DNA from: Iningainema tapete BLCC-T55
Lineage (GTDB): Bacteria; Cyanobacteriota; Cyanobacteriia; Cyanobacteriales; Nostocaceae
Reading direction: 5' to 3'
Length of the DNA stretch: 64,000 nt
Assembly (NCBI RefSeq): GCF_014698965.1
Contig: NZ_JACXAE010000036.1
Coordinates: 114,444-178,443 of the forward strand
A program made the translations under genes and the position numbers. The notes under the pieces were generated by a model that was not told the origin of the DNA, ran no database searches, and saw only the letters and a list, made by a program, of their open reading frames with translations. Below, piece by piece: positions 49,934 to 58,954 of this stretch (the stretch's first letter is position 1; each line of letters begins with the position of its first letter).

Positions 49934-50734
49934 GTGAAGACAGTTTTTCTACACGCCAAAGACGATATAGAGGCGTTTCTCCGTCGCAATACCTATCTTC
50001 ATCTTTACTATCTTGGGGACTTGGATGACTTCTTTTGGCAATACACAACGTGGTATGCCCTGGAAGAAAACCAAAAAATTAAACAGCTAGTTTTGCTTTA
50101 CTGTGCAACATCTTTACCTGTACTTCTGGGCTTTAGTGAGGAACCCACAGATTTGATGAAATTGCTACAGTCAATCATCCATCTTCTGCCAAAACAGTTT
50201 TATGCTCATTTAAGTGGCGATGTGGCGACTGTCTTTGCCAATGACTACCAGATACAATCGCACGGTTTACACTACAAAATGGCTTTGACTGACACTTCGC
50301 CCTTGCAGACTATTGATACGTCCAATGTTGTACCGCTGTCAGTCTCAGATGTGAATGACCTAAATGAATTATACCGTGTTAGCTACCCAGGCAACTGGTT
50401 TGAGCCACGTATGTTGAATACTGGTTATTACTACGGCATCCGAGATGGTGCTACCATTATCAGTGTGGCAGGTGTTCATGTTTACTCTGCGCATTACAAA
50501 GTTGCAGCTTTGGGTAACATTACAACACATCCGCTGTTTCGCGGAAAGGGGCTGGCAAAGCTTGTCTGTGCAAAACTGTGCCAAGCTTTGTTGCAGACAG
50601 TCGATCACATTGGATTGAATGTGAAAGCAGATAACACAACTGCCATCAGCTGCTATAGAAAACTGGGCTTTGAAATTGTCGCTGCTTATGAAGAATATTC
50701 CCTATTGTTGAAGCGATCGGCATTATTATCTTAA
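49934..50734 (+). CDS. GNAT family N-acetyltransferase
   Basis: 266 residues from GTG 49934 with AGGAG 8 bp before. The N-terminal half is a GNAT-like pseudo-domain ('FLRRNTYLHLYYLGDLDDFF'); the C-terminal GNAT domain has the acetyl-CoA motif 'LGNITTHPLFRGKGLAKLVC' (R/Q-x-x-G-x-G/A) and 'IGLNVKADNTTAISCYRKLG'. The enzyme acetylates an amine on an unknown substrate. Single gene; not clearly linked to its neighbours. Confidence 0.87.
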   Translation: MKTVFLHAKDDIEAFLRRNTYLHLYYLGDLDDFFWQYTTWYALEENQKIKQLVLLYCATSLPVLLGFSEEPTDLMKLLQSIIHLLPKQFYAHLSGDVATVFANDYQIQSHGLHYKMALTDTSPLQTIDTSNVVPLSVSDVNDLNELYRVSYPGNWFEPRMLNTGYYYGIRDGATIISVAGVHVYSAHYKVAALGNITTHPLFRGKGLAKLVCAKLCQALLQTVDHIGLNVKADNTTAISCYRKLGFEIVAAYEEYSLLLKRSALLS

Positions 50735-50819
50735 AGGTTATAATAGCTTTTATAAGTGCATAAGCTGACGTGACTGATAACTACTACGGATTAGGATTGA
50801 GATCCTTTACCAAAATCAT

Positions 50820-50960
50820 ATGGTTTCCATTGAAACTGTGAAAAAAATCTTAATATTGTCAGCAAATCCTAAAGATACAAATAAGCTACGCCTAGATCAA
50901 GATGTTTTAAAAGTGTTAGGTAGTTGTAGTAAAGCTCACGCTTGCTTATACCGAATTTAA
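50820..50960 (+). pseudogene. CHAT-type effector, N-terminal fragment
   Basis: ATG 50820 reads MVSIETVKKILILSANPKDT then 'NKLRLDQDV', the well-known start of cyanobacterial CHAT effectors. The frame breaks after ~30 residues and ends at 50958. It runs into the decayed small-gene copy on the other strand. Confidence 0.6.
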
Positions 50961-51078
50961 TTGGGTACCGTCCCTGTATCCTCATCTATCCACTGTTTAC
51001 GAAGTAATGCACGGTAAACAATGGCGCTACAAGGCAATGGTTCAAATTCTATGGTATTATCAAAAGACGGTTTTGTCA
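50957..51078 (-). pseudogene. Truncated copy of the 131-residue gene
   Basis: ATG 51078 reads MTKPSFDNTIEFEPLPCSAI then 'VYRALLRKQWIDEDTG', matching the intact protein (51516-51911) over its first ~38 residues, then stops. Its ATG overlaps the stop of the preceding decayed gene, as in the intact pair. Confidence 0.75.
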
Positions 51079-51457
51079 TCTTTCATTAAACCACTGTAAC
51101 CAATGAGCTAAATTTGACGCTGAAACGTCATCATCTACAGCATATTCATCATTTCTCTGGTGATAAATGTAAGCTTTCTTATCTGGACTAAAGGGACAAA
51201 AAAGGCTGACTCTACAATCCATCTCCCGTTTACTCCAATCTAAACTAATCCCTCCTTCATGATCTGTTGAAGCAGAGCCTCTAGGAAAGTTATTTCCCAT
51301 CAATGAGTTTGCCTCTAAAACCAAGTTCATTACAGTCTTAAATGCGTAATCACGCTCGTTTGAGAATGGCATAATTATCCTCTTCTTCACACTCTAAAAG
51401 TTCTACAATACGTTTGAGCGTAACAGTTATTCCTTGAACATCTATCGAAGTAGTCAT
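51076..51457 (-). pseudogene. Frameshifted copy of the 126-residue gene
   Basis: ATG 51457 reads MTTSIDVQGITVTLKRIVEL then 'LECEEEDNYAILKRA' and a stop; the next frame continues as 'NERDYAFKTVMNLVLEANSL', 'ASTDHEGGISLDWSKREMD' and 'ASNLAHWLQWFNER'. This matches the intact gene at 51908-52288 throughout; a single-base shift near 51355 broke it. Confidence 0.78.
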
Positions 51458-51515
51458 TGTATTTGCCTGAGGATAAAATTTAATATTAACCTGCAAACTT
51501 TGCTGATATACGCAA

Positions 51516-51911
51516 CTAGGGTAGCCAAATAATACGAGACTGCTTTGCTAACAGTTCTGCAAATTTTTCAGCTAAAGCACGTTTATCTTCGCGATACGGT
51601 AAGCCTACAATATTTGCATGAGATGGAGAGTCGCGCACTACATCTAAACCTAATTCACGAATATCACCTACAACTAAACTAGCAACTCCATAACAATTTT
51701 TAAATCTTGCAGCACATTGCTCTGGAGAACAAACATTGGCAATATTTACAGAAAGTCCCTGTTCATTTTTTATTTTACGCAAAAAGAAGGCATCAGATAT
51801 TACCATTCCAGTTTCTTCATCTATCCATTGTTGACGAAGTAATGCCCTGTAAACAATCGCATCTTCAGATAATTGTTCAAACCCTGCACTGTCAAAAGAT
51901 TTTGTTGTCAT
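51516..51911 (-). CDS. Unknown 131-residue protein, third gene of TPR operon
   Basis: Contains 'DAIVYRALLRQQWIDEETGM', 'ISDAFFLRK', 'VNIANVCSPEQCAARFKNCY', 'GVASLVVGDIRELGLDVV', 'SPSHANIVGLPY' and 'LAKQSRIIWLP'. The three Cys and the conserved SHANI.G.P motif suggest a small folded domain, perhaps an enzyme-like or binding one. I do not recognise a characterised family. The ATG overlaps the stop of the previous gene (ATGA), so translation is coupled. Confidence 0.75.
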   Translation of the reverse strand: MTTKSFDSAGFEQLSEDAIVYRALLRQQWIDEETGMVISDAFFLRKIKNEQGLSVNIANVCSPEQCAARFKNCYGVASLVVGDIRELGLDVVRDSPSHANIVGLPYREDKRALAEKFAELLAKQSRIIWLP

Positions 51912-52288
51912 TCTTTATTAAACCACTGCAGCCAATTAACTAAAGTTGAGACTGAAACAACATCCTCGACAGCATATTCATCACTGGTTGAGTGATAAAT
52001 GTCAACAGGTTTTTCGGAGCTAGAGGGACAGAACAAGCGGACAGTGCGCTCTGGTTTTAAACTTGTCCAAGCTAGCCTAATTCCTCCCTCGTGATCTGTC
52101 GAAGCAGTGGCTTTGGGAAAGGTATCTCCCATTTGAGAATATGCCTCTGAAACTAAACTTAGCGCAGTTTTGAAAGCATAGTCAGTAGGCTTAAGAATGC
52201 CGTAATCATCCTCATCTTCTGCTTCTAACAGTTCTAAAATTCTTTTAAGAGTAATTGTAATTCCCTGAGCTTCTAACGCAATAGTCAT
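51908..52288 (-). CDS. Unknown 126-residue protein, second gene of TPR operon
   Basis: MTIALEAQGITITLKRILEL opens a helical N-terminus; 'TDYAFKTALSLVSEAYSQMG', 'KATASTDHEGGIRLAWT', 'VRLFCPSSSEKPVDIYHSTS' and 'STLVNWLQWFNKE' follow. The pattern D-HEGGI-W-----R--CP----- -IYH is kept in the decayed copy at 51076, so these residues matter. The family is unknown. AGGAG lies 7 bp before the ATG, inside the end of the TPR gene, which ends 9 bp upstream. Confidence 0.75.
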   Translation of the reverse strand: MTIALEAQGITITLKRILELLEAEDEDDYGILKPTDYAFKTALSLVSEAYSQMGDTFPKATASTDHEGGIRLAWTSLKPERTVRLFCPSSSEKPVDIYHSTSDEYAVEDVVSVSTLVNWLQWFNKE

Positions 52289-52297
52289 TTGTTGCTC

Positions 52298-54151
52298 CTA
52301 CAAACTTTGTTGATATTGTTCTAACAATTGGGGAATATAATCGTAACCATCTACTCCAATAACAGAGATGATTTTAGAGCGATTTTGCTGTAGTAAATCT
52401 TGAAAAGCTTCTGCGCCAATTTGTTGCTGTAAAATTGTTAATAATTCTGCTGGTGTGTTCCATTCATAGGAAGAAATTTGGTTTAACAAATACATTCCCA
52501 AACAGCCAGTGTAAATGGCTTTTTCCATGTTGAGTAAATCGTAATAAGCTTCAGCTAAATTGGATAAATTAAGACCTTGGAGATACAAATCGCCAGAAGT
52601 TTGTGCTGTATTAAAGCCAGATTCTAAATGTTTAATTGCTACTTCCGGTTGTTCAATTACTAGGTAAGCAATGCCCAGAGAACTAAAACACAATGCTTTA
52701 CTTTGCACATCGCCTAATCGTTCTGATAATGTTAAACCTTGTTGCAAATAGTTAATAGCTGCTTCATAAACTTCTGGCTCTACTTGTTCTTCTTCTTGTT
52801 GAGCCTGCATGACTTCGCTGTAGCCTAAATTTACCAGAGCATTTGCTTCTCCTGTTCTGTCTCCAGTTTGGCGACTAAGTATTAATGCGCGTTGACTATA
52901 GTTGATGGCTTCGGTGTATACTCGATCTTGGACATAAGTGCGGCTGAGGTGGTTGAAGTTGGCAATTTCACATGCGCCATCGCCAGCACTCCGCGCTATC
53001 TCTAATGCTTCTCGATGAAAGTCAATAGAGCGCTGATATTGTCCCATTGCTCGCTGAGAATAGCCTAATAGTGTCAAAATTCTGGCTTTTTCTTGAGTCC
53101 CCTCAGCTTGCCGTAGTGGTTCATCTAAATATGACAACGCATCCCGCAAATAGCTACCGGAAAACGAGGCAAAAATCCCCCCATATAAAGGGAAATACGG
53201 ACGCTGAGCAAAGTTGCGGAGAATTTGTAACATGATTTGTGAAGATGCCTTACTGTAGAGCGTGTCTCCAAAACCATTTGCTAGTTGACTCCAAATGACT
53301 GCAAACGTTAAGAAAGTTGAAATCGACAAATTTGAACCCGCTTTAACGTTGTAAGGTTGTTGGTCAAACCAGTTCACTAAAGAACGTTGCAAGTACTGTA
53401 AAATCAGCGCCATTTCTACCCAGTCACCTATAGTAACACTGGTGTTTTGTTGGGCAAATTCAATTGCAGATTCTTCCCTGGCTAAGGTGCGCAACAGTGC
53501 TTGGGAAAAGGTACTGTTTACTTGTTTTGCCCAAGTTGCCCAAGGACCATTTTCTCCTGGTACACCACCAAATCCTAAAGATTCACGACGTTCGTACATC
53601 CAGCTTACCAGATGGTCTTGCAATTGTTGCCAAGTTGTTAAACTACGAGCAATAGCAGATGCTATTTGCTGGAGATCAGAATTTGCTTGAGCAAATGATT
53701 GTAAAGATTTTGATAATTGCTGTAACTGTTGTAAAGAAAGCGGTTGCTTGCGGTTAGCGTCGGTAACACTTAATAATGTAGCGATGCGTTCCGATGGTGA
53801 AGCTGTGGTAATTTCTTTGACTGCTGTAGCGATCGCCGAGTTAGCTTGATTTTGCTGCTCAGCGCGTTGCCATTGACTTTGAATCGTCTTCATTGCCCTC
53901 AAACTACGGGTTGCTTTTGCCTGTTTGAGTTCATCTTTTTCCGTGTCTACTTGTTGCTGGGTAGCATTTAAATGCTCACTCAAAACCAGTTCAAAAACTT
54001 CTCCCGTGTCAGTCGTTACACCTTTTAGCAACATTTGATACACTTGTTCAGCGGAACTAATTTTGCCTTTCAAAGTGCTTTGGACGATTTCGTTAATTAA
54101 GGCGAGGTACTTTTCGCGTAATGGCAGAGAGTCAGACACGGGAACAACCAT
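52298..54151 (-). CDS. TPR protein, first gene of three-gene operon
   Basis: 617 residues. The first ~330 form a helical, Gln-rich region with 'KYLALINEIVQSTLKGKISS' and 'VSWMYERRESLGFGGVPGEN', then at least five TPR units from ~350 ('ARILTLLGYSQRAMGQYQRS', 'ANALVNLGYSEVM', 'LCFSSLGIAYLVIEQPE'). The end 'IISVIGVDGYDYIPQLLEQY' is not TPR. There is no signal peptide and no catalytic motif that I recognise. It is coupled to the two small genes downstream and probably scaffolds or senses for them. ATG at 54151. Confidence 0.82.
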   Translation of the reverse strand: MVVPVSDSLPLREKYLALINEIVQSTLKGKISSAEQVYQMLLKGVTTDTGEVFELVLSEHLNATQQQVDTEKDELKQAKATRSLRAMKTIQSQWQRAEQQNQANSAIATAVKEITTASPSERIATLLSVTDANRKQPLSLQQLQQLSKSLQSFAQANSDLQQIASAIARSLTTWQQLQDHLVSWMYERRESLGFGGVPGENGPWATWAKQVNSTFSQALLRTLAREESAIEFAQQNTSVTIGDWVEMALILQYLQRSLVNWFDQQPYNVKAGSNLSISTFLTFAVIWSQLANGFGDTLYSKASSQIMLQILRNFAQRPYFPLYGGIFASFSGSYLRDALSYLDEPLRQAEGTQEKARILTLLGYSQRAMGQYQRSIDFHREALEIARSAGDGACEIANFNHLSRTYVQDRVYTEAINYSQRALILSRQTGDRTGEANALVNLGYSEVMQAQQEEEQVEPEVYEAAINYLQQGLTLSERLGDVQSKALCFSSLGIAYLVIEQPEVAIKHLESGFNTAQTSGDLYLQGLNLSNLAEAYYDLLNMEKAIYTGCLGMYLLNQISSYEWNTPAELLTILQQQIGAEAFQDLLQQNRSKIISVIGVDGYDYIPQLLEQYQQSL

Positions 54152-54245
54152 AATACATTACGTTTATTTTAATTGCAGTTGCTTTAAATCAACTTGTATC
54201 TGCGGGAGTTGGATACCTTTTTAATTACGAATTATGAATTACGAA

Positions 54246-55901
54246 TTATTTAGTGAGGGGCAGATTGACAATGAATGTCGCCCCCTTTCCAATTCCAGGG
54301 CTAGAAACACAGACTGTGCCACCATGCAATTCTACCAAGTGACGCACAATCGCTAATCCTAATCCTAGTCCACCATGTGGGCGCGTAGTTGAGCTATCAG
54401 CTTGACGGAAGCGATCGAAAACATGAGGCAAAAACTCAGGAGAAATACCCTCTCCCGTATCACTTACTGTTATTTGGGCAAGTGGGGTGTGGGGTGTTTC
54501 TTGCCGACACCCTTGTATTGACAATCGCACCTCTATCGTTCCACACGAAGGTGTAAACTTGACAGCGTTGGATAGCAAGTTCCACATAACTTGTTGTAAA
54601 CGGTTAGCATCACCCAAGATGAAGAATTTTGGTGCAAGGTGATCGCTTACAATAGATTCGCAATCACTCAATACCCCTAAATCAAAAATCGAAAATCGAA
54701 AATCGATTGATTTAGCTAGAGCAGCGGGACGCACCGTATCAATTGCTGCCTTTATAATTGGTACAAGTTCAATTTTAAGGAAATTGAGGCGAAGTTGACC
54801 TCTAATAATTTGCGATACATCCAAAACATCGTCTACCAATCTTCTCAGGGACTTGGTGTTGCGATCGATTGTTTCCAATGCACGCTCAGTAGTAGCCTCA
54901 TCAAACTTGCGAGTTGTAAGTAGCTGTGTCCAGCCTACCATTGAATTGAGAGGAGTGCGGAGTTCGTGAGAGAGTGTGGCTAAAAACTCATCCTTCAAAC
55001 GGTTTGCCGCTTCTGCTTCTTTTCGAGCCGCTTGTTCGGAGTTAAGTAGTTGTTCCCTTTCTTGCTCTGCAAGCTTGCGAGAGGTAATATCACTAATCAA
55101 GGCTATGTATCCGGACACTTGTTCCCCTTTGAATTGAGGAACGTAAGTGGCATTAAAATAGCGAATGCTACCATCTTTGTGGGGCATTTGGCTTTCGTAG
55201 CTTACTGGTTTTCCGGACAACACCTCTTCTACATACGGACGAATGGATTCATAAACAGCAATACCAAGAACTTCTCTAATATGCTTGCCATAAATTTCTG
55301 CTGCGGAAATTCCAAACCATTCTTCGTATGCTTTGTTATTAAAGCGATAGCGTTGTTGGGCATCGAGATGAGCAATTAGCACGGGTAAAGCATTTGTAAT
55401 CAGGCGTAGTTCATCTTCTCGTTGGCGCAGCGCTGAGAGAGTTAGTTTGTGTTCTGTGATGTCGCGTTGAGTTCCCCACACTCTTTGCAGGAAGCCATTT
55501 TCCACAATTCCCACCAGATTGTTTAAGAAGTACTTAGAATTACCGTGCTTATCTACCTCATGGGATTCAGCATCAACTAGTCGGTAGCCAGAACGAATAA
55601 AACTACGTAAGTATTCTATATTCTGCGGATCTTCTGGAGGGTTAAAGTGTCCTAACCTTGCCCCGATAATTTCTTCGGCACAAGCATAGCCATACATTTT
55701 TGCCATTGCATCATTACATTCCGCTAGGTAGGCATACTGGTAAAAATACTGAAGTTGCTCATTTTCTGAACAGTTGGGCGAAATAGGTACTTCCAGTTCA
55801 AAGCACCAAATACCTTCTGAACTCTGCTCAACAAAAGCGCGGTAGCGTTCTTCACTTTTACGTAGCGCATTTTCTGCTTGTTTGCGATCGCTCAAATCCA
55901 C
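54246..55901 (-). CDS. PAS-PAS hybrid-type histidine kinase, probably 5'-truncated
   Basis: 551 residues from GTG 55901. Two PAS domains (about 15-150 and 160-285), a coiled linker, HisKA '[20 protein letters not shown]', HATPase '[18 protein letters not shown]', '[20 protein letters not shown]' and '[19 protein letters not shown]'. The start '[19 protein letters not shown]' is a typical linker between PAS units in the middle of longer kinases, and a stop lies 36 bp upstream in frame. I therefore think a front part (further PAS or GAF domains) is lost. It has no receiver. Cytosolic. Confidence 0.85.
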   Translation of the reverse strand: MDLSDRKQAENALRKSEERYRAFVEQSSEGIWCFELEVPISPNCSENEQLQYFYQYAYLAECNDAMAKMYGYACAEEIIGARLGHFNPPEDPQNIEYLRSFIRSGYRLVDAESHEVDKHGNSKYFLNNLVGIVENGFLQRVWGTQRDITEHKLTLSALRQREDELRLITNALPVLIAHLDAQQRYRFNNKAYEEWFGISAAEIYGKHIREVLGIAVYESIRPYVEEVLSGKPVSYESQMPHKDGSIRYFNATYVPQFKGEQVSGYIALISDITSRKLAEQEREQLLNSEQAARKEAEAANRLKDEFLATLSHELRTPLNSMVGWTQLLTTRKFDEATTERALETIDRNTKSLRRLVDDVLDVSQIIRGQLRLNFLKIELVPIIKAAIDTVRPAALAKSIDFRFSIFDLGVLSDCESIVSDHLAPKFFILGDANRLQQVMWNLLSNAVKFTPSCGTIEVRLSIQGCRQETPHTPLAQITVSDTGEGISPEFLPHVFDRFRQADSSTTRPHGGLGLGLAIVRHLVELHGGTVCVSSPGIGKGATFIVNLPLTK

Positions 55902-56177
55902 GACAACCTCGTTCGATGCCTGCTTTTTGCATACTCATTTTTAATCACTATTATGCCTTGTCAAATTTCACTCCATACAGTTTTTTGCTGCACATCTGTC
56001 TGAAGTAGTAAAGTTGGAAAATATGAGAATAATTAACCACAGATGAACACAGATGAACACAGATGTTTGCTTTTATTTGTGTCAGTGGGATTAATTGTGT
56101 AGGTTTTGCGTTATTAATAATTATGTACACTTGAAAATATGTAAATTGGTATGGGAATTCAGGTATCAAAATATTGT
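55902..56177. other. Intergenic region with ACAGATGAAC repeats
   Basis: A short tandem repeat ACAGATGAAC (about 56037-56066) is present. No gene is seen apart from remnants of the kinase start; it lies between two divergent genes and must hold the helicase promoter. Confidence 0.4.
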
Positions 56178-56205
56178 ACAGACGCTCCGACGGAGCGTCT
56201 CTACA
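56174..56205 (+). repeat. CAGACGCTCCG palindrome just before the XPB start
   Basis: TGTACAGACGCTCCG and CGGAGCGTCTCTACA pair around one base (about 56176-56205). The ATG of the helicase lies 7 bases later. The bases ATGTAA in this edge form a start-stop pair. Related palindromes occur at 57640 and 62415. Confidence 0.65.
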
Positions 56206-56211
56206 TGTAAA

Positions 56212-57810
56212 ATGGCTCGTACCCCGGTATTAAATTTTGATCGTGGCACGTTAATTCTACATCCACCACCACGCGGCAGAGGATGGATGGATTATGCTAC
56301 ATGGGACGATCGCATAGAAAAGTTTCGTATTCCAGCAATCCATTATCGTGCTGTGGTGGAAGTATTACAAGCGGAGCAGACACATTTTATTGATGAAGCA
56401 AAGGCGTTTTATCCGGTAGAATTGATTCCCAGTCTGGTAATGGAACCTTACCCCCATCAAAGTGAAGCGTTGGCAGCTTGGAAACAAGGGGGAAGACAAG
56501 GGGTTGTTGTATTACCCACGGCTGCGGGGAAGACTTATTTGGCACAACTGGCAATGCAAGCAACGCCACGTACTACGCTGATAGTAGTGCCGACTCTGGA
56601 TTTAATGCACCAGTGGTATGCACACCTGGTGGCAGCTTTTCCTGATGCGGAGGTGGGTTTGCTGGGTGGTGGCTCACGGGATAAAACGAATATCCTTGTG
56701 GCAACTTATGATAGTGCAGCAATTCATGCGGAAAAGTTAGGGGATCGGTATGCTTTGTTAATTTTTGATGAATGTCACCATTTACCGACGGATTTTAATC
56801 GGGTAATTGCTGAGTATGCGATCGCACCCTATCGTTTGGGACTTTCGGCTACACCAGAGCGTACTGATGGTAAACACGCTGATTTAAATTTCTTAATTGG
56901 TAGAGAAGTATATCGCAAAACGGCGGAGGAATTGGCAGGAAAGGCTTTAGCAGAACATGAAATTGTGCAAATTAAGGTGAACCTCTCCCAACAGGAAAGG
57001 GAACGTTACAACCAGTTAATTCAACTTCGTAATGACTTTTTAAAGGAAGCCAAGATTTCTTTGGGAAGTATCCAAGGTTGGCAAAGATTTGTGCAAATGA
57101 GTGCGAGAAGTCAAGCAGGGCGCAGAGCAATGTTAGCGCACCGCGAAGCTAAAGAGATTGCTTTGGGTACTGATGGTAAATTGCGCATTCTTGCTGATTT
57201 ACTGGCGAAACATTACCCGGAAAGGGTTTTGATTTTTACTGCTGATAATGCCACAGTTTATCGTATCTCTAATGAGTTTTTGATTCCGGCGATTACTCAT
57301 CAAACTGCGGTGAAGGAACGTCATGAGATATTAACTAAGTTTCGTGAGGGTGAGTATAAGAGTTTGGTTGCTTCTCATGTGTTGAATGAGGGTGTGGATG
57401 TGCCGGCGGCGAGTGTGGCAATTATTTTATCTGGTACTGGTTCGGCTAGGGAGTATATTCAACGTTTGGGTAGGGTGTTGCGGAAGGGTAAAGATAAGGA
57501 TAAGCAGGCGATTTTGTATGAGGTTGTGGCGCTGGATACATCTGAGGAGGGTACTTCGGCGCGGAGAAGAGGAGCAGGGGAGCAGGGGAGCAGGGGAGCA
57601 GGGGAGCAAAAAAGAGGTAATTTGCAGGTTGTTTATGGTGGTAGAGACGCTCCGGCGGAGCGTCTCCACCCGAAGGCGGCACAGCAGCAAGAGATAAATT
57701 ATTCAATCCAAAATCCAAAATCTAAAATCCAAAATCCTAATGTTACCAACAGAGTTGCTGAGTCTCCGGCAGAATGGGGAGGAGATTATTCCGAAGAGGT
57801 TGAAGATTGA
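56212..57810 (+). CDS. XPB/RAD25-type DEAD/DEAH helicase
   Basis: 532 residues from ATG 56212 (MARTPVLNFDRGTLILHPPP). Walker A is 'VVVLPTAAGKTYLAQLA', motif II 'LLIFDECHHLP', III 'RLGLSATPERTDG', then 'VLIFTADNATVYRISN', 'LNEGVDVPAASVAIILSGTG' and VI 'EYIQRLGRVLRKGKDK'. It is the archaeal-type XPB, a DNA-opening 3'-5' helicase in repair. The C-terminus after SARRRG is not native: it is translated from three repeats (57572-57737), giving a Gly/Ala/Gln-rich tail that overlaps the Bax1 start by 71 bp. The pair XPB-Bax1 forms a helicase-nuclease complex in archaea. Confidence 0.88.
   Translation: MARTPVLNFDRGTLILHPPPRGRGWMDYATWDDRIEKFRIPAIHYRAVVEVLQAEQTHFIDEAKAFYPVELIPSLVMEPYPHQSEALAAWKQGGRQGVVVLPTAAGKTYLAQLAMQATPRTTLIVVPTLDLMHQWYAHLVAAFPDAEVGLLGGGSRDKTNILVATYDSAAIHAEKLGDRYALLIFDECHHLPTDFNRVIAEYAIAPYRLGLSATPERTDGKHADLNFLIGREVYRKTAEELAGKALAEHEIVQIKVNLSQQERERYNQLIQLRNDFLKEAKISLGSIQGWQRFVQMSARSQAGRRAMLAHREAKEIALGTDGKLRILADLLAKHYPERVLIFTADNATVYRISNEFLIPAITHQTAVKERHEILTKFREGEYKSLVASHVLNEGVDVPAASVAIILSGTGSAREYIQRLGRVLRKGKDKDKQAILYEVVALDTSEEGTSARRRGAGEQGSRGAGEQKRGNLQVVYGGRDAPAERLHPKAAQQQEINYSIQNPKSKIQNPNVTNRVAESPAEWGGDYSEEVED
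57572..57607 (+). repeat. GAGCAGGG tandem repeat in the helicase 3' end
   Basis: Four perfect GAGCAGGG units and a partial fifth, translated as RGAGEQGSRGAGEQ. The same unit type occurs after ubiD (17965). Confidence 0.85.
57640..57670 (+). repeat. GAGACGCTCCG palindrome inside the helicase gene
   Basis: GGTAGAGACGCTCCG and CGGAGCGTCTCCACC pair around one base. It is the same element type as at 56176, now within coding sequence, giving YGGRDAPAERLHP. Confidence 0.8.
57706..57737 (+). repeat. ATCCAAA heptamer repeat before the Bax1 start
   Basis: Four ATCCAAA-type units (one with T for C) end 3 bp before the Bax1 ATG and are translated in the helicase as IQNPKSKIQNPN. They occupy the place of a ribosome-binding site. 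Confidence 0.85.
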
Positions 57811-58954
57811 TGAGCCGAGTTTGGCGTTGGCTCTGGAGTTGATTTGTTGTTTTCAGGAGGCTGTGGGTGATACTCAGGGTGCGCTTGAGCGTCAGTTGTC
57901 GGAGTTGGAGGGGGATACTCCAGATTATCGAATGAAGCGGGGTTTGGCTTATATTTTGAAAAGCGGTTTTTGTACTTTTGAGGTGGTGAGTCCCCTAGAG
58001 CCGCAAATGTTACGGGAAAGGGTTTTTGCTTTGTCGGCGCAGTCTATTCCTAGTCGAGAATCTACTGAGGTGACTTTGAATAAGGTTGCGTTGGATTTGA
58101 GTCATGAGCTTGAGCGGGAAGTTTTACCTCAACAGGTTCGTGAGGGGTTATATGCTGATTTGTCGGAGAATAAGATTTTGATTGCTTTTGATGCTCCGAC
58201 GGCGGAGGATTTGTTGCATCGATATAATTTGTCTCAGGTGCAGGGGGTTTTTTATAAGGCGAGTCAGTTGGTTATTAATGCTCATCGTAATGTTCCGGGA
58301 CAATATAAGCTTTTGTTTCGCTATCTCAAGTTGTTTCAATTGATGGCTTATATTGAGGGGGATGCTGAACATGGGTTTACTATTACTATTGATGGTCCTA
58401 CTAGTTTGTTTCATCCTAGTACGCGGTATGGTTTGGCAATAGCTAAGCTGATTCCGGCTTTACTTCATGTTACTAGGTGGAGTTTGTCGGCTATTTTGCA
58501 AAGTCGGGATACTTATTCTAATACTTGGAAGACTGGGCGTTTTACTCTTAATTCTGATTGTGGTTTGGTGTCTCACTATCCACCGGGGAAGCCTTACGAT
58601 AGTATGCTGGAAGAGTCTTTTGCTAATAAGTGGGATGCGCTGAAGACTGATTGGGTGTTGGAGCGTGAGGTGGATTTAATTCCGATTCCTGGCAGTGTGA
58701 TGATTCCTGATTTTAGATTGGTTCATCCTGATGGGCGTTATTTTTTATTAGAAATTGTCGGTTATTGGCGTCCTGAATATTTGCAAAAGAAGTTTGCTCA
58801 GGTACGCAAAGCACAATCTGATAATTTGATTTTGGCTATTTCGGAACGATTGAATTTGGAAAAGGCGGGTGTAAAATTAGATGATGTCCCTGCAAGAATT
58901 GTTTGGTTTAAAGATAAGTTGTTGCCGAAAGCGGTACTAGCAGTAATGGAGTAA
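57740..58954 (+). CDS. Bax1-type nuclease (DUF790), XPB partner
   Basis: 404 residues. DUF790 signature: 'MLPTELLSLRQNGEEIIPKR', 'YRMKRGLAYIL', 'VPGQYKLLFRYLKLFQLMAY', 'IDGPTSLFHPSTRYGLAIAK', and the nuclease core 'VMIPDFRLVHPDGRYFLLEI' followed by VGYW, where Asp and Glu give the metal site. Archaeal Bax1 is a structure-specific endonuclease that works with XPB in DNA bubble cutting. Here the gene overlaps the helicase 3' end by 71 bp and has no ribosome-binding site of its own, so it probably depends on coupled translation. Confidence 0.9.
   Translation: MLPTELLSLRQNGEEIIPKRLKIDEPSLALALELICCFQEAVGDTQGALERQLSELEGDTPDYRMKRGLAYILKSGFCTFEVVSPLEPQMLRERVFALSAQSIPSRESTEVTLNKVALDLSHELEREVLPQQVREGLYADLSENKILIAFDAPTAEDLLHRYNLSQVQGVFYKASQLVINAHRNVPGQYKLLFRYLKLFQLMAYIEGDAEHGFTITIDGPTSLFHPSTRYGLAIAKLIPALLHVTRWSLSAILQSRDTYSNTWKTGRFTLNSDCGLVSHYPPGKPYDSMLEESFANKWDALKTDWVLEREVDLIPIPGSVMIPDFRLVHPDGRYFLLEIVGYWRPEYLQKKFAQVRKAQSDNLILAISERLNLEKAGVKLDDVPARIVWFKDKLLPKAVLAVME

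Noticed and set aside
57427..57718. Minus-strand frames within the helicase 3' end
   Set aside because: They are shadows of the GC-rich repeats and have no start signal or family match.
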